Of a stretch of DNA of 16,975 nucleotides, positions 1-8,373 are shown in pieces. The notes below the pieces were generated by a model. It did not search any database, was not told the origin of the DNA, and saw only the letters and a program-made list of their open reading frames with translations. Origin of the DNA: UMGS1933 sp051891435 (GTDB lineage Bacteria; Bacillota; Clostridia; TANB77; CAG-508). How positions within the stretch are numbered: position 1 is the stretch's first letter; the number at the start of each line of letters is the position of its first letter. The DNA is taken from NCBI GenBank assembly GCA_051891435.1, contig JBJFFE010000020.1, positions 1-16,975 of the forward strand. The letters run 5' to 3'. Position numbers and translations under genes: made by a program.

Positions 1-2551
1 TTTTGGTTTATTTCTATAAAAATTTCCCCTTGTATATCTGTTCTGTAAATTCTTGTACCGCATTCTTTCAACCTATTTACCACATCACGATTTGGATGCC
101 CATATTTATTATTTTTTCCGTACTCCTATTAGTGCAATTTCTGGATTTACATATTTTATGAATTCATCTGTAGAGGAGGTATTTGAGCCATGATGTGCTA
201 CTTTTAAAATTGTTGATTTTAAATTTTTCCCATATTTTTCTACTATTTTTTCTTCTGCAATTTGTTCTATATCTCCTGTAAATAGCATTTGAAATTTTCC
301 ATAAGTTAATTTTGCAACTATTGAATTATTATTTAGAGGATTTTCGCTAATTAATTCTTTTTCTTCTGGCCATAATATTGTAAATGATATATTTTTGTCT
401 ATATTCAGTTTTTGTCCCGCTTCTATAAATATAATTTTTACTTGCTTCTTACTTGCAATTTGCATTATTTGGTCACATTCCTCTGTTTTTTCTACTTGTT
501 TACTAATTATTAATTTTTTCACTTTTAAATTTTCTAGCACTTCTTTTATTCCTCCACTATGATCTGAGTCAAAGTGAGATACTATAACATAATCCAATGT
601 TTTTATTTTTCTTGCTAAAAGGTATGGTATTAAAATGTTTTGGTCTGTTTCCCCTCCATCTATTAATATTTTCTTTCCTTTTGGAGTTATAACTAGGGTA
701 CTGTCTCCGCTGACCTATATCTATAAAATAAATTTTTAGTTTTCCATTGTAGCTTTCATATGGTATTTCTATAATTACTATTAGAATTAAAATAAATATT
801 ATTATTTTCTTATAACTTATTTTGTGCAAATATTTTCTAATGTAGGGGCGGGCCCTGTGTCCGTCCAAATTCGAAATATATTGAGAAACATATATCCCTA
901 AAAAAACTACAATGTAATATATAACAATTGTAATTGTGTTTGGGGTTATTACATAAATATTTGATAATTTTAAGTTCGCAAAAAATTTCGCTATTAGAAT
1001 TAAAGCTCTTAGGATTAAATTAAATATTATTCCCACTTTTCGCGTTAAATTTAAACTAATAAAGGATACTAAAGTTAGCAGATAACCACCTATTATGCTT
1101 ATTCCAAGTAGTGGCATTGCTATTATATTTGAGATTAAAAATGTAAATGAAATAGTGTTAAAGTTTTTTACCATTATTGGTAATATTGCAATTTGTGCAG
1201 CAATTGGAACACTAATAATTTTTGCTAATTTATTATTAATCTTTTCCAATTCACTGTTCTTTATTTCGTTGTAGGGGCGGACCCTGTGTCCACCCAAAAT
1301 TCGAGCAGATAGCTTTATAAAAAAATAAGCCAAGGCCCTTTCTATCGTTGGTGCTATAAATATTACCCCTATTGTTCCTAAATAGGATAACTGCATACTT
1401 ACACTATTTATACTATAAGGATTATGAATTAATATTATTAATAAAGAAATTGCTATGGTGTTTTTTATATCTAATTTTCTATAGAATAGTTTTGAAATAA
1501 TGAAAATTATTGACATTACACATGCTCTAACAACAGATACTGAAAAATTTGTTATAAAAATAAATACATTTAATGAAAAAATAATAAAGATATATCCACG
1601 TTTTTTGGGCATTTTGTTAATAGAAACAGCATACGTTAATCCTAAAATAATATATGAAACATGTGCTCCAGATACAGCTAAAATATGAGCTAAACTACTT
1701 TTTTGAAAATTGGATTTTATTTCATCTGATATATAAGTCTTATCTCCAAGCATAAGTCCAGCTAGAAGCCCACTTGTTTCTTCTGGTAAAATGTTTTTTA
1801 TTTGCTCTATTATTCTATTTCTCATGCTATTACTTAGTTTAAATAAAAACACAGTATTATTTTTTGATTTAATTTCTATATTTTTTGCTTTTATTGTCCC
1901 ATATATTTTTTCTGTTTGTAAATACTTTTTGTAGCTAAAACCTTTATAATTTCTGCTATCCTCTGGTTCGTAGAATTCTCCTATAACTCTTATTTTATCC
2001 CCATATTCTAAGTTTGTTCCTTTTTTTACATATAAGATAAATCTTTTGTTTTTGAATTCTTTAGTATTTCCTTTTACTATATATGAAGTGTAATATTCAC
2101 TTTCTTTGCTCGCACTTATAATTACTGCTTCTATTTCTATATTTTCTTTTACTTTGTTATAAAAATTTTCGTATTGTTTATTTAAAAATATTGTATATGT
2201 ATTGAAAATTATTGCTGATATCGTAAACGTGAAAAACACTTTTTTATTAAATATTATTTTTATATATCTAAAATATTTTTTAATTTTTCTATTACTAATC
2301 TTTTGCTGTCCGCCAAATCTCGTCGGGGTTTTATTTTTCTTTTTTAGGCACCTCCAAGCGATTCCCGCTCGTGTACCTCCTAAAATAAGAAAAATAAAAG
2401 CCCCTGCGTTTGGCTGTTTTTTTGCATAAATACATTTATATAATGCAATCAAAAAAAGTATTTCATAAAAGAATATCGTTATTTTTAGATTTAACCCTTG
2501 TATTATTCCGAAAATTGCCCCCAATGTGATTATCACTATTGGCCTTTTTAT
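1..2551 (-). CDS. comEC: ComEC/Rec2 competence DNA-uptake channel, two +1 frameshifts, 3' end off the window
   Basis: ComEC forms the inner-membrane channel that takes up single-stranded DNA during transformation. The N-terminal part has membrane segments and an OB-like stretch (about residues 130-225). The competence domain follows, with LPEETSGLLAGLMLGDK (about 255-271) and LAHILAVSGAHVSYI (about 287-301), then many membrane helices. The C-terminal metallo-beta-lactamase-like domain begins at FIDIGQ and carries HFDSDHSGG (H659, D663, H664). The reading frame breaks at 707-709 and again at 118-120; skipping one C at each restores family sequence (GQGDSTLVITPKGKK, then GVGKNNKYGHPNRD). Read this way the window holds about 844 residues and no stop codon, so the last codons lie beyond position 1. 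The likely start is ATA at 2549-2551, giving (M)KRPIVIITLG seven bases after AGGAGGT; a GTG at 2534-2536 is the fallback. Three GC-rich in-frame insertions lie inside the gene. Family assignment is secure; expression as one protein is inferred. Confidence 0.88.
118..120 (-). other. apparent +1 frameshift site (CGG), comEC site 2
   Basis: The zero frame reads ATA GGA GTA CGG AAA AAA TAA and stops at once. Skipping the C of CGG gives GTA GGA AAA AAT AAT AAA TAT GGG CAT CCA AAT, i.e. VGKNNKYGHPN, the expected C-terminal motif of the ComEC nuclease-like domain. At least 39 further codons remain open to the window edge. Confidence 0.8.
707..709 (-). other. apparent +1 frameshift site (CGG), comEC site 1
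   Basis: The zero frame reads GAT ATA GGT CAG CGG AGA CAG and then runs about 45 codons of sequence unlike ComEC to a stop at 569-571. Skipping the C gives GGT CAG GGA GAC AGT ACC, i.e. GQGDSTLVITPKGKK, which matches the conserved opening of the ComEC nuclease-like domain and continues into HFDSDHSGG without another break until site 2. Confidence 0.85.
842..874. repeat. palindromic GTAGGGGCGG element, copy A, in frame in comEC
   Basis: The plus strand begins GTAGGGGCGG, then has a loop CCCTGTGT and a closing CCGTCC arm, followed by AAATTCGA. It nearly matches copy B at 1271-1304. On the coding strand it reads through as SNLDGHRARPY in ComEC, between a membrane helix and the segment before the nuclease-like domain. 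GC content is far above the surrounding sequence. It looks like a dispersed palindromic element tolerated within the protein. Confidence 0.8.
1271..1304. repeat. palindromic GTAGGGGCGG element, copy B, in frame in comEC
   Basis: It begins GTAGGGGCGGACCCTGTGTC and ends CACCCAAAATTCGA, with a GGGCGGAC / GTCCACCC stem around CCTGT. Over about 33 bases it differs from copy A at only a few positions, mostly in the closing arm. It is translated in the same phase, giving ARILGGHRVRPY, in a loop of the ComEC membrane domain. No stop or frame change is introduced. Confidence 0.8.
2309..2395. other. GC-rich in-frame island near the ComEC N-terminus
   Basis: About 85 bases coding for LGGTRAGIAWRCLKKKNKTP and TRFGGQQ (about residues 54-82) are much richer in GC than the rest of the gene and use codons such as GCG, CCG, ACG and GGC that are rare here. 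They sit between the first two hydrophobic segments, in an expected loop. I see no clear inverted ends, so this may be a degenerate inserted repeat rather than a defined element. Confidence 0.4.
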
Positions 2552-2568
2552 TTTTCTTACCTCCTAAT

Positions 2569-2596
2569 AAAAAAAGACAATACGTTTTCCGTATTG
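2569..2596 (-). terminator. intrinsic terminator after the NlpC/P60 gene
   Basis: On the minus strand CAATACG, loop GAAAA and CGTATTG form a perfect 7-bp stem, followed by TC and seven T residues. It lies about 20 bases past the stop codon of the hydrolase gene and just before the comEC ribosome binding site at 2559-2565. Confidence 0.85.
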
Positions 2597-2616
2597 CCCT
2601 ATTATTTATTATATTT

Positions 2617-3930
2617 TTAATTTGCTATTCTTCTTGCTGAGTAATAATATGTATAATAATATCCACTGTTTATTGTGTCTGTAACAACTCCTCTTCTAGA
2701 GTTTGCTGCATGTATAAATTTCCCATCTCCAATATATATTCCTACATGTCCGATTGCCCCATTTGAAGTGTTATTAAAGAATATTACATCTCCTGGTTGT
2801 AAGTTTGCTTTTGATACTGCTGTTCCAGTGTTTGCTTGTGCGCTACAAGAACGGCTTATATTGTAACCACAAGATTTAAATACATAATATACAAATCCTG
2901 AGCAATCAAATCCCCCACTTGGTGTTGTTCCTCCATATACATATGAATAACCAAGATATTGCTTTGCAAATGAAACTATTTTTTCTCCAGCAGCACTATT
3001 ACTAGGTACAGCTGGCACCTCAGCTTCATTTTTTGTTTGCTCATTGTTTTCTACAGTTGTCTGTTCTTGAGTATTTTCTGGTTGTCTTACTTCATTTCCT
3101 CTACTTGTAGCAGTTGGAGTTTCTGAAATTAGTGGTTTGTAAATATAGCCTAAGTAATCACCATATACTACTTTATACCATTCACCTGTCTGTCCTGCAA
3201 TTGTAACTCCTGTATTTAATATTAATGTTGTCACAACAGTCGTATCTGTACTTGGACCACTTCTAACATTTGCTGAATCTACATTAATATATCCTTTTGT
3301 AAAACTTAAATTTGTATTTTCGGTAGGTACCTGTTCTTGTGAGGTATTTTCTGTATTATTTTGTTGTTCCTCTGGAACAGTTTCTGGATTTTCTTCCGGT
3401 GTTTGCTCTGGTGTAGTTGTTTTTTCTACTTTATAACTATATGTTCTTACCCAACCTTTACTTTCTCCATATGATATGTAAGCCCAATTATTTAAAGTTT
3501 TTTCTACATTTATTTGTGTATTTGATGGTATTGTATTAATAACACTTGACGTAATTACTGGTACCATATACATTTTTGTTTCACTTTTTGTTATTGTATC
3601 TGTTGTAGTCTGGTTGTTATCTGTGTTTTCTTGTGGTGTATTCTCTTCTGGCTCTTGGGCTGGTTCTTCTTGCACTTTAACATATTCTGCAAATAAATAT
3701 CCTTCTTGTCCATTTGCCTTTACTTTGTACCATTCTCCTGTTTTTTCTATAATTTCTACCTCTGCATCATTTGCAATTGTAGCTAGTGGTGCTCCAGATT
3801 TTGAAGCTTCCCCTCTTAGAACTAGTCCTTGGCTTGTATTATAAACTTTACCTGTTGTTCCAAAAACTGTAGTCCCTAAAAGAGCTAAACTTGCAATAGC
3901 CATGACACTAATTTTCTCAAATTTGTTCAT
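2617..3930 (-). CDS. secreted SH3-domain NlpC/P60 peptidoglycan endopeptidase
   Basis: A cell-wall hydrolase of about 437 residues, expected to cut within peptidoglycan stem peptides outside the cell. The N-terminus (MNKFEKISVMAIASLALLGT) is a signal peptide. Three bacterial SH3 domains follow (about residues 28-86, 119-169 and 214-267), separated by acidic Pro/Glu/Thr/Gln-rich linkers. The C-terminal NlpC/P60 domain shows the catalytic Cys343 in FDCSGFVYY, His395 in IGHVGIYIG and a third polar site at His407 in FIHAAN. The start at 3930 is chosen because AAAGGAG sits 8 bases upstream and the promoter at 3956-3984 overlaps the more upstream ATG at 3984. It is a single-gene transcript bounded by its own promoter and terminator. 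It may act in cell separation or wall turnover; the exact bond cut is not visible from the sequence. Confidence 0.93.
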   Translation of the reverse strand: MNKFEKISVMAIASLALLGTTVFGTTGKVYNTSQGLVLRGEASKSGAPLATIANDAEVEIIEKTGEWYKVKANGQEGYLFAEYVKVQEEPAQEPEENTPQENTDNNQTTTDTITKSETKMYMVPVITSSVINTIPSNTQINVEKTLNNWAYISYGESKGWVRTYSYKVEKTTTPEQTPEENPETVPEEQQNNTENTSQEQVPTENTNLSFTKGYINVDSANVRSGPSTDTTVVTTLILNTGVTIAGQTGEWYKVVYGDYLGYIYKPLISETPTATSRGNEVRQPENTQEQTTVENNEQTKNEAEVPAVPSNSAAGEKIVSFAKQYLGYSYVYGGTTPSGGFDCSGFVYYVFKSCGYNISRSCSAQANTGTAVSKANLQPGDVIFFNNTSNGAIGHVGIYIGDGKFIHAANSRRGVVTDTINSGYYYTYYYSARRIAN

Positions 3931-3955
3931 AAAAAACGCTCCTTTATCATGAGCT

Positions 3956-3984
3956 ATTATATATTTTTTACCTAAAAATGTCAA
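3956..3984 (-). promoter_or_regulatory. sigma-A promoter for the NlpC/P60 gene
   Basis: On the minus strand TTGACA (3979-3984), a 17-base spacer and TATAAT (3956-3961): both hexamers are perfect consensus. Predicted transcription start is near 3949, about 19 bases before the ATG at 3930. Confidence 0.9.
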
Positions 3985-3990
3985 GATTAT

Positions 3991-4248
3991 TTAATTATTT
4001 TGCTCTTCATACGCCTGTCTTACTGCTTTTGCAAGTTGTGCTGTGCATGATGTTGGCTTGTTTCCGCATTTTATATCTTTAAACCATTCTTCTATTTGCT
4101 CTACGGTTTTACCTTCTACAACTCTTGATATTGCTGCTAAATTTCCTGGGCATCCTCCATAAAATACCACATTAGTTACTATATTCCCATTAATGTCAAA
4201 TTCTATTTGCATTGAACATGTTCCTTGTGTTTTATATTTATATCTCAC
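3991..4248 (-). CDS. small TSCPD-domain protein (TIGR03905-like)
   Basis: An 85-residue protein of unknown function. It contains the TSCTAQLAKAV motif that names the TSCPD family, and four cysteines: Cys11 (GTCSM), Cys33 (GGCPGN), one in IKCGNK and one in TSCTAQ. This spacing suggests metal or redox binding, as in the related C-terminal domain of adenosylcobalamin-dependent ribonucleotide reductases, but this short stand-alone form has no assigned role that I know of. The start is GTG at 4246-4248 with GGAGG directly upstream; no ATG fits better. It follows the DUF1015 gene by 75 bases without a clear terminator in the coding direction, so co-transcription is likely. Confidence 0.88.
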   Translation of the reverse strand: MRYKYKTQGTCSMQIEFDINGNIVTNVVFYGGCPGNLAAISRVVEGKTVEQIEEWFKDIKCGNKPTSCTAQLAKAVRQAYEEQNN

Positions 4249-4323
4249 GCTTTTTCCTCCTCTTTTATTGTATTTCTAACATTTATTTTTTAAGGAAGGT
4301 TTTTTAACCCTCCTTATTATTTT

Positions 4324-5583
4324 TTATTTTATTTCTCTTGCTTCTAAGTAATATCTTTTATCATAACTATGTCCCATTGAAAAAGTTTTTCTTGGTAATG
4401 CTCCATCTAATATTACAGTTTTAAACAAGTCTGTTTTTTCCATGTTTGGAAGTAGAAATCCTATGTTTCCTTCTTTACTTCCTAATTCTTTTGTTACTTC
4501 ATCTCCATGTATATAGTCTACTTTTCCACCATTTGTTTTTATATATTCATCTATAAACATTTGAAGTGAACCTACAGCTAAATTTGATTTTGGATTCTTA
4601 ATATATATTACCCTATCTACTCCATTATATACATATTCTATTTTTTGCCCATCTGGATTTTCAGATATTTCATAATATTTTCCTAATTCTTCTATCATAT
4701 GTTTTGGGTTTACTCCAAATACTACTCTATGAATTGGTTCAAATTCTAATGCTTCACTATGTAAGTTCACTATTTCGACTAATGCATATCTTGCCGGATG
4801 ATTTTCATATTCTTCTTTTGGAAGTACCTTCTTCAAGTTCTCGTAGCAAGCTTTTGCAGTTGCTAATGAATGGTTGCCATCTCCAACAGAGAATAGTAAA
4901 ACACCTTTATCTTTGACTCCATATTTTTCTTCAAAAGCTTCTTTATTAGCTAAGTTTTCTAATCCATTAAATATATCGTCTACTAATTCATCTGGTACTT
5001 TATATCCTTTTATATGTCCACCATTTTGCATTAAATCAAAATCATAAACAACATTACTTTCTGATACTTTGTTTGTTAATCCTTCTATAATTTCTTTTTT
5101 CTCATCATCTATTAAAAGCATTACATGTGGTAATTCTAGTGCAGCATTTTCTCTAACTTTTACTCTTGGTGGTATTCTTTCTAATACAGTCCCTTCTGTT
5201 GCTCTAATTAAAGTTTGTGAACCTTTTTCATATGAATAGTCTTCTAAGTCTACCATTCCAACTATTCCTTTTCTAACTTTTCCATTACTTTGTGTTCTTT
5301 CCATATATATTAATGAATCATTTAAAACTCTAAAGAATCCTTCTGATTTTAATCTATCCATTTCTTTATTAATATTAGAAATTCTTTCTTCTACGCCTTC
5401 TTGCTCTAAATAAATTTCTGGTAGTGTAATTTTTAGTGTGGATGGTGCATCCCCTACTATTTCTTCAACCTTTTTCCAATATTCTGGTTCTGATGTATAT
5501 TGGTCACATGCAATAACTGCCCATTTTTCCATGTCTGCATTCTTTGGTAATAAAATGTTTGCTCTTTTTAATGGTATACTCAT
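4324..5583 (-). CDS. DUF1015 family protein
   Basis: A 419-residue cytoplasmic protein of the DUF1015 family, with no signal peptide or membrane segment. Conserved features include the N-terminal AVIACDQYTSEPEYW, the GDGNHSLATAK motif at 234-244, and IHGDEV with GFLLPN near the C-terminus. GDGNHS is the family signature and probably part of an active site, but the reaction is not established to my knowledge. Members in Clostridia often lie near serine or phosphoglycerate metabolism genes; no such neighbour is visible here. AGGAGG lies close before the ATG and a good promoter lies at 5626-5654. The TSCPD gene downstream is probably on the same transcript. Confidence 0.92.
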   Translation of the reverse strand: MSIPLKRANILLPKNADMEKWAVIACDQYTSEPEYWKKVEEIVGDAPSTLKITLPEIYLEQEGVEERISNINKEMDRLKSEGFFRVLNDSLIYMERTQSNGKVRKGIVGMVDLEDYSYEKGSQTLIRATEGTVLERIPPRVKVRENAALELPHVMLLIDDEKKEIIEGLTNKVSESNVVYDFDLMQNGGHIKGYKVPDELVDDIFNGLENLANKEAFEEKYGVKDKGVLLFSVGDGNHSLATAKACYENLKKVLPKEEYENHPARYALVEIVNLHSEALEFEPIHRVVFGVNPKHMIEELGKYYEISENPDGQKIEYVYNGVDRVIYIKNPKSNLAVGSLQMFIDEYIKTNGGKVDYIHGDEVTKELGSKEGNIGFLLPNMEKTDLFKTVILDGALPRKTFSMGHSYDKRYYLEAREIK

Positions 5584-5625
5584 TTATTATTCCTCCTAAA
5601 TTTTTATTTGTCCTTTGACTTTATT

Positions 5626-5654
5626 ATAATACACTTTTTTTTATGAAAAGTAAA
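5626..5654 (-). promoter_or_regulatory. sigma-A promoter for the DUF1015 gene
   Basis: On the minus strand TTTACT (5649-5654), a 17-base spacer rich in A, and TATTAT (5626-5631). The leader to the ATG at 5583 would be about 36 bases and includes AGGAGG. Confidence 0.75.
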
Positions 5655-5691
5655 CTATATTTTTTTTAATTTTTAAAAGAAGTATTACAAA

Positions 5692-8289
5692 TTACAATTT
5701 ATCAGCTTCCTTTATTTCTAAATTATTATCTTTGAAATCAATTACCAATTCTTCATTTGGATGTATTTCCTGTTCTAGCATTTTTCTTGCAATTAATGTT
5801 TCTAGGCTTTTTTGCATGAATCTTTTTAATGGTCTTGCTCCATATATTGGGTTATAACCATTTTCTATTATATAGTCTTTTGCTTTTTGTGTTAGTTGTA
5901 TTTTTAAGTGTTTGTCCTCTAGTCGTTTTTCTAAGTCTTTTACAAGTAAATCTAGAATTTTTGATATTTGTTCTTTTGCTAGTGGTTTATAGAATATTAT
6001 TTCATCTAATCTATTTAAGAACTCTGGTCTAAAGCTTTGTTTTAATAATTTATTTACTTGTTCCTTTGCCTCTTCAGAAATTTCTCCTTTTTCGTTTATG
6101 CCTTCTAATATATATTCTGATCCCAAATTTGATGTTAAGATTATTATTGTATTTTTAAAATCTATTGTTCTTCCTTGTGAATCTGTAATTCTTCCATCAT
6201 CTAGCACTTGAAGTAATATATTAAATACATCTGGATGTGCTTTTTCTATCTCGTCAAAAAGAATTACTGAATATGGTTTTCTTCTTACTGCTTCTGTAAG
6301 TTGCCCACCTTCTTCATATCCTACATATCCTGGAGGTGCACCTATTAATCTTGATACCGAGAATTTCTCCATATATTCAGACATGTCTATTCTTATAATA
6401 TTTTTCTCATCATCAAATAAGCTTTCTGCAAGTGATTTTGCAAGTTCAGTTTTACCAACACCTGTTGGACCTAAAAATAGGAATGAACCTATTGGTCTTT
6501 TACTGTCTTGTATTCCTGCTCTTGATCTAATTATTGCTTCTGTTACTTTTTCTACCGCTTCGTCTTGACCTACTACTCTTTTATGCAAAATTTCGTCTAA
6601 ATGTAGAATTTTTTCTCTTTCACTTTCCATTAGCTTAGATACTGGTATTCCTGTCCACTTAGAAATTATTTTACTTATTTCATCTTCTGTTACTTTGTTT
6701 CTTAATAATTTATTAGAATTGCTACTTTCTTCTGCTAATTTTTCTTCTTTTTCTAACTCTTTTTGAAGGGCAGGAAGTTTTCCATATTTTATTTCGGCAG
6801 CTTTATCTAATTCATAATTTCTTTCTGCTCTTTCCATTTCACTATTTAACTTTTCAATATCCTCTCGTATTTTTTGTACTTTTCCAATTTTTGTCTTTTC
6901 ATTTTCCCATTTTGCTTTCATCTCATTAAATTCAGATTTCATTTCTGATATTTCTTTTTGTAATTCCTCTAAACGTTTTTTAGAAAATTCATCTTTTTCC
7001 TTTTTTAATGAAACTTCTTCTATTTCATGTTGCATTATTTTTCTTGATATTTCATCAAGTTCTGTTGGCATTGATTCCATCTCTGTTTTTATTAATGCGC
7101 ATGCCTCATCGATTAAGTCTATCGCTTTATCTGGTAAGTACCTATCTGTTATATATCTGTTTGAAAGAACCGCTGCTGCGATTAGCGCATTATCTGCGAT
7201 TTTTACGCCATGGTAAACTTCATATCTTTCCTTAAGTCCTCTTAATATTGCAATAGTATCTTCTACTGTAGGTTCATTAACCATTACATGTTGGAAACGT
7301 CTTTCAAGTGCTGGGTCTTTTTCTATATATTCTCTATATTCATTCAAAGTTGTTGCCCCTATACAGTGAAGTTCTCCTCTTGCAAGCATTGGTTTTAAAA
7401 GGTTTCCTGCGTCCATTGCTCCATCAGTTTTTCCTGCTCCTACTATTGTGTGTAACTCATCAATAAATAAAATTATTCTTCCTTCACTCTTCTTTACCTC
7501 TTGTAAAACAGCTTTTAACCTTTCTTCAAATTCTCCTCTATATTTAGCACCAGCGACTAATGCACCCATATCTAATGAAAATATTGTACAATTTTTTAAT
7601 CCTTCTGGCACATCTCCTCTTACAATTCTTAATGCTAATCCCTCTGCTATTGCCGTTTTACCAACACCAGCTTCACCAATTAAAACTGGGTTATTTTTTG
7701 TTTTTCTAGATAATATTCTTATAACATTTCTTATTTCGTCATCTCTACCTATTACTGGGTCTAATTTCTGTTTTCTTGCCATTTCTACTAAATCTGTTCC
7801 ATATTTTTCCAACACATTATATGTTGATTCTGGATTATCGTTTGTCACTCTCGCATTCCCCCTAACTTCTAATAATACTTTTAAAAATTTGTTTTTATCA
7901 ATACCAAATTGTTTAAATAATTGTTTTAAATTGCTATTTGGCTTTTCAAGAATTCCAAGCATTATATGTTCTACAGAAACATATTCATCTTTCATATTTT
8001 GAGCAATTTTTTCTGCAGCATTTAAAGTTTCCTCTGCTTCCATTGAAAAATAAACTTTGTTTGTTCCACTTATTTTTGGTTTGTTTTTTATTTTTATTAT
8101 TAATTCACTTTGTAACTCATTACTTACATTCATTTTAGTAAATAATTGTTTTATTAAACCTTCCTTATCATCTATTAGAGCAAGCAAAAGGTGTTCTTGT
8201 TCTACTTCAGAGTTGCTGCCTTCTTTAGCAATTTGGCTTGATTTTTGAATTGCCTCTAGCGATTTTTGTGTAAATTTTTGAACATCCAT
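5692..8289 (-). CDS. clpB: ATP-dependent disaggregase ClpB
   Basis: Full-length ClpB/Hsp104 (865 residues), a hexameric AAA+ machine that pulls proteins out of aggregates together with DnaK. The N-terminal Clp repeat domain covers about 1-145. AAA1 has Walker A GEAGVGKT at 205-212 and Walker B ILFIDELHT. The long charged segment at about 400-535 is the ClpB coiled-coil middle domain, which separates it from ClpC. AAA2 has Walker A GPTGVGKT at 607-614, the pore motif GAPPGYVGYEEGGQLTEAV and Walker B VILFDEIEKAHPDV. There is no ClpP-binding IGF loop, as expected for a disaggregase. TAGGAGGT lies just upstream of the ATG. Transcription starts at a strong promoter with a CIRCE-like operator between it and the ribosome binding site, so HrcA heat-shock control is likely. 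The gene is intact. Confidence 0.98.
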   Translation of the reverse strand: MDVQKFTQKSLEAIQKSSQIAKEGSNSEVEQEHLLLALIDDKEGLIKQLFTKMNVSNELQSELIIKIKNKPKISGTNKVYFSMEAEETLNAAEKIAQNMKDEYVSVEHIMLGILEKPNSNLKQLFKQFGIDKNKFLKVLLEVRGNARVTNDNPESTYNVLEKYGTDLVEMARKQKLDPVIGRDDEIRNVIRILSRKTKNNPVLIGEAGVGKTAIAEGLALRIVRGDVPEGLKNCTIFSLDMGALVAGAKYRGEFEERLKAVLQEVKKSEGRIILFIDELHTIVGAGKTDGAMDAGNLLKPMLARGELHCIGATTLNEYREYIEKDPALERRFQHVMVNEPTVEDTIAILRGLKERYEVYHGVKIADNALIAAAVLSNRYITDRYLPDKAIDLIDEACALIKTEMESMPTELDEISRKIMQHEIEEVSLKKEKDEFSKKRLEELQKEISEMKSEFNEMKAKWENEKTKIGKVQKIREDIEKLNSEMERAERNYELDKAAEIKYGKLPALQKELEKEEKLAEESSNSNKLLRNKVTEDEISKIISKWTGIPVSKLMESEREKILHLDEILHKRVVGQDEAVEKVTEAIIRSRAGIQDSKRPIGSFLFLGPTGVGKTELAKSLAESLFDDEKNIIRIDMSEYMEKFSVSRLIGAPPGYVGYEEGGQLTEAVRRKPYSVILFDEIEKAHPDVFNILLQVLDDGRITDSQGRTIDFKNTIIILTSNLGSEYILEGINEKGEISEEAKEQVNKLLKQSFRPEFLNRLDEIIFYKPLAKEQISKILDLLVKDLEKRLEDKHLKIQLTQKAKDYIIENGYNPIYGARPLKRFMQKSLETLIARKMLEQEIHPNEELVIDFKDNNLEIKEADKL

Positions 8290-8311
8290 ATTTTACCTCC
8301 TAATATAAAAA

Positions 8312-8338
8312 TTAGCAGTCTAATTAACTGACTGCTAA
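8312..8338. promoter_or_regulatory. CIRCE-like HrcA operator of clpB
   Basis: TTAGCAGTC, 9 bases, GACTGCTAA: a perfect 9-bp inverted repeat. CIRCE consensus is TTAGCACTC-N9-GAGTGCTAA, so the spacing is identical and the seventh base is changed in both arms in a way that keeps the pairing. It overlaps the predicted transcription start and lies before the clpB ribosome binding site, the usual CIRCE position. Confidence 0.85.
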
Positions 8339-8339
8339 A

Positions 8340-8368
8340 ATTATAACTCGTTTTTTTAAAAAAGTCAA
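8340..8368 (-). promoter_or_regulatory. sigma-A promoter for clpB
   Basis: On the minus strand TTGACT (8363-8368), a 17-base spacer and TATAAT (8340-8345). The CIRCE-like repeat begins directly after the -10 box, so HrcA binding would block initiation. Confidence 0.88.
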
Positions 8369-8373
8369 TATTT

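Noticed and set aside
109..2536. comEC as two separate genes or a plain pseudogene
   Set aside because: Both frames join exactly at CGG sites into conserved ComEC sequence, and no other stop or indel occurs in over 840 codons. The ATG at 597 is an internal leucine-position codon without a ribosome binding site.
4287..4340. Hairpin AAGGAAGG...CCCTCCTT between the DUF1015 and TSCPD genes as a terminator
   Set aside because: The T tract follows on the plus strand, opposite to the genes; on the minus strand A residues follow. It does not look like a terminator in the coding direction.
7448..8002. Long plus-strand open frame opposite clpB
   Set aside because: It is the antisense shadow of clpB, with no ribosome binding site or recognisable protein features; the same holds for the other short opposite-strand frames within real genes.
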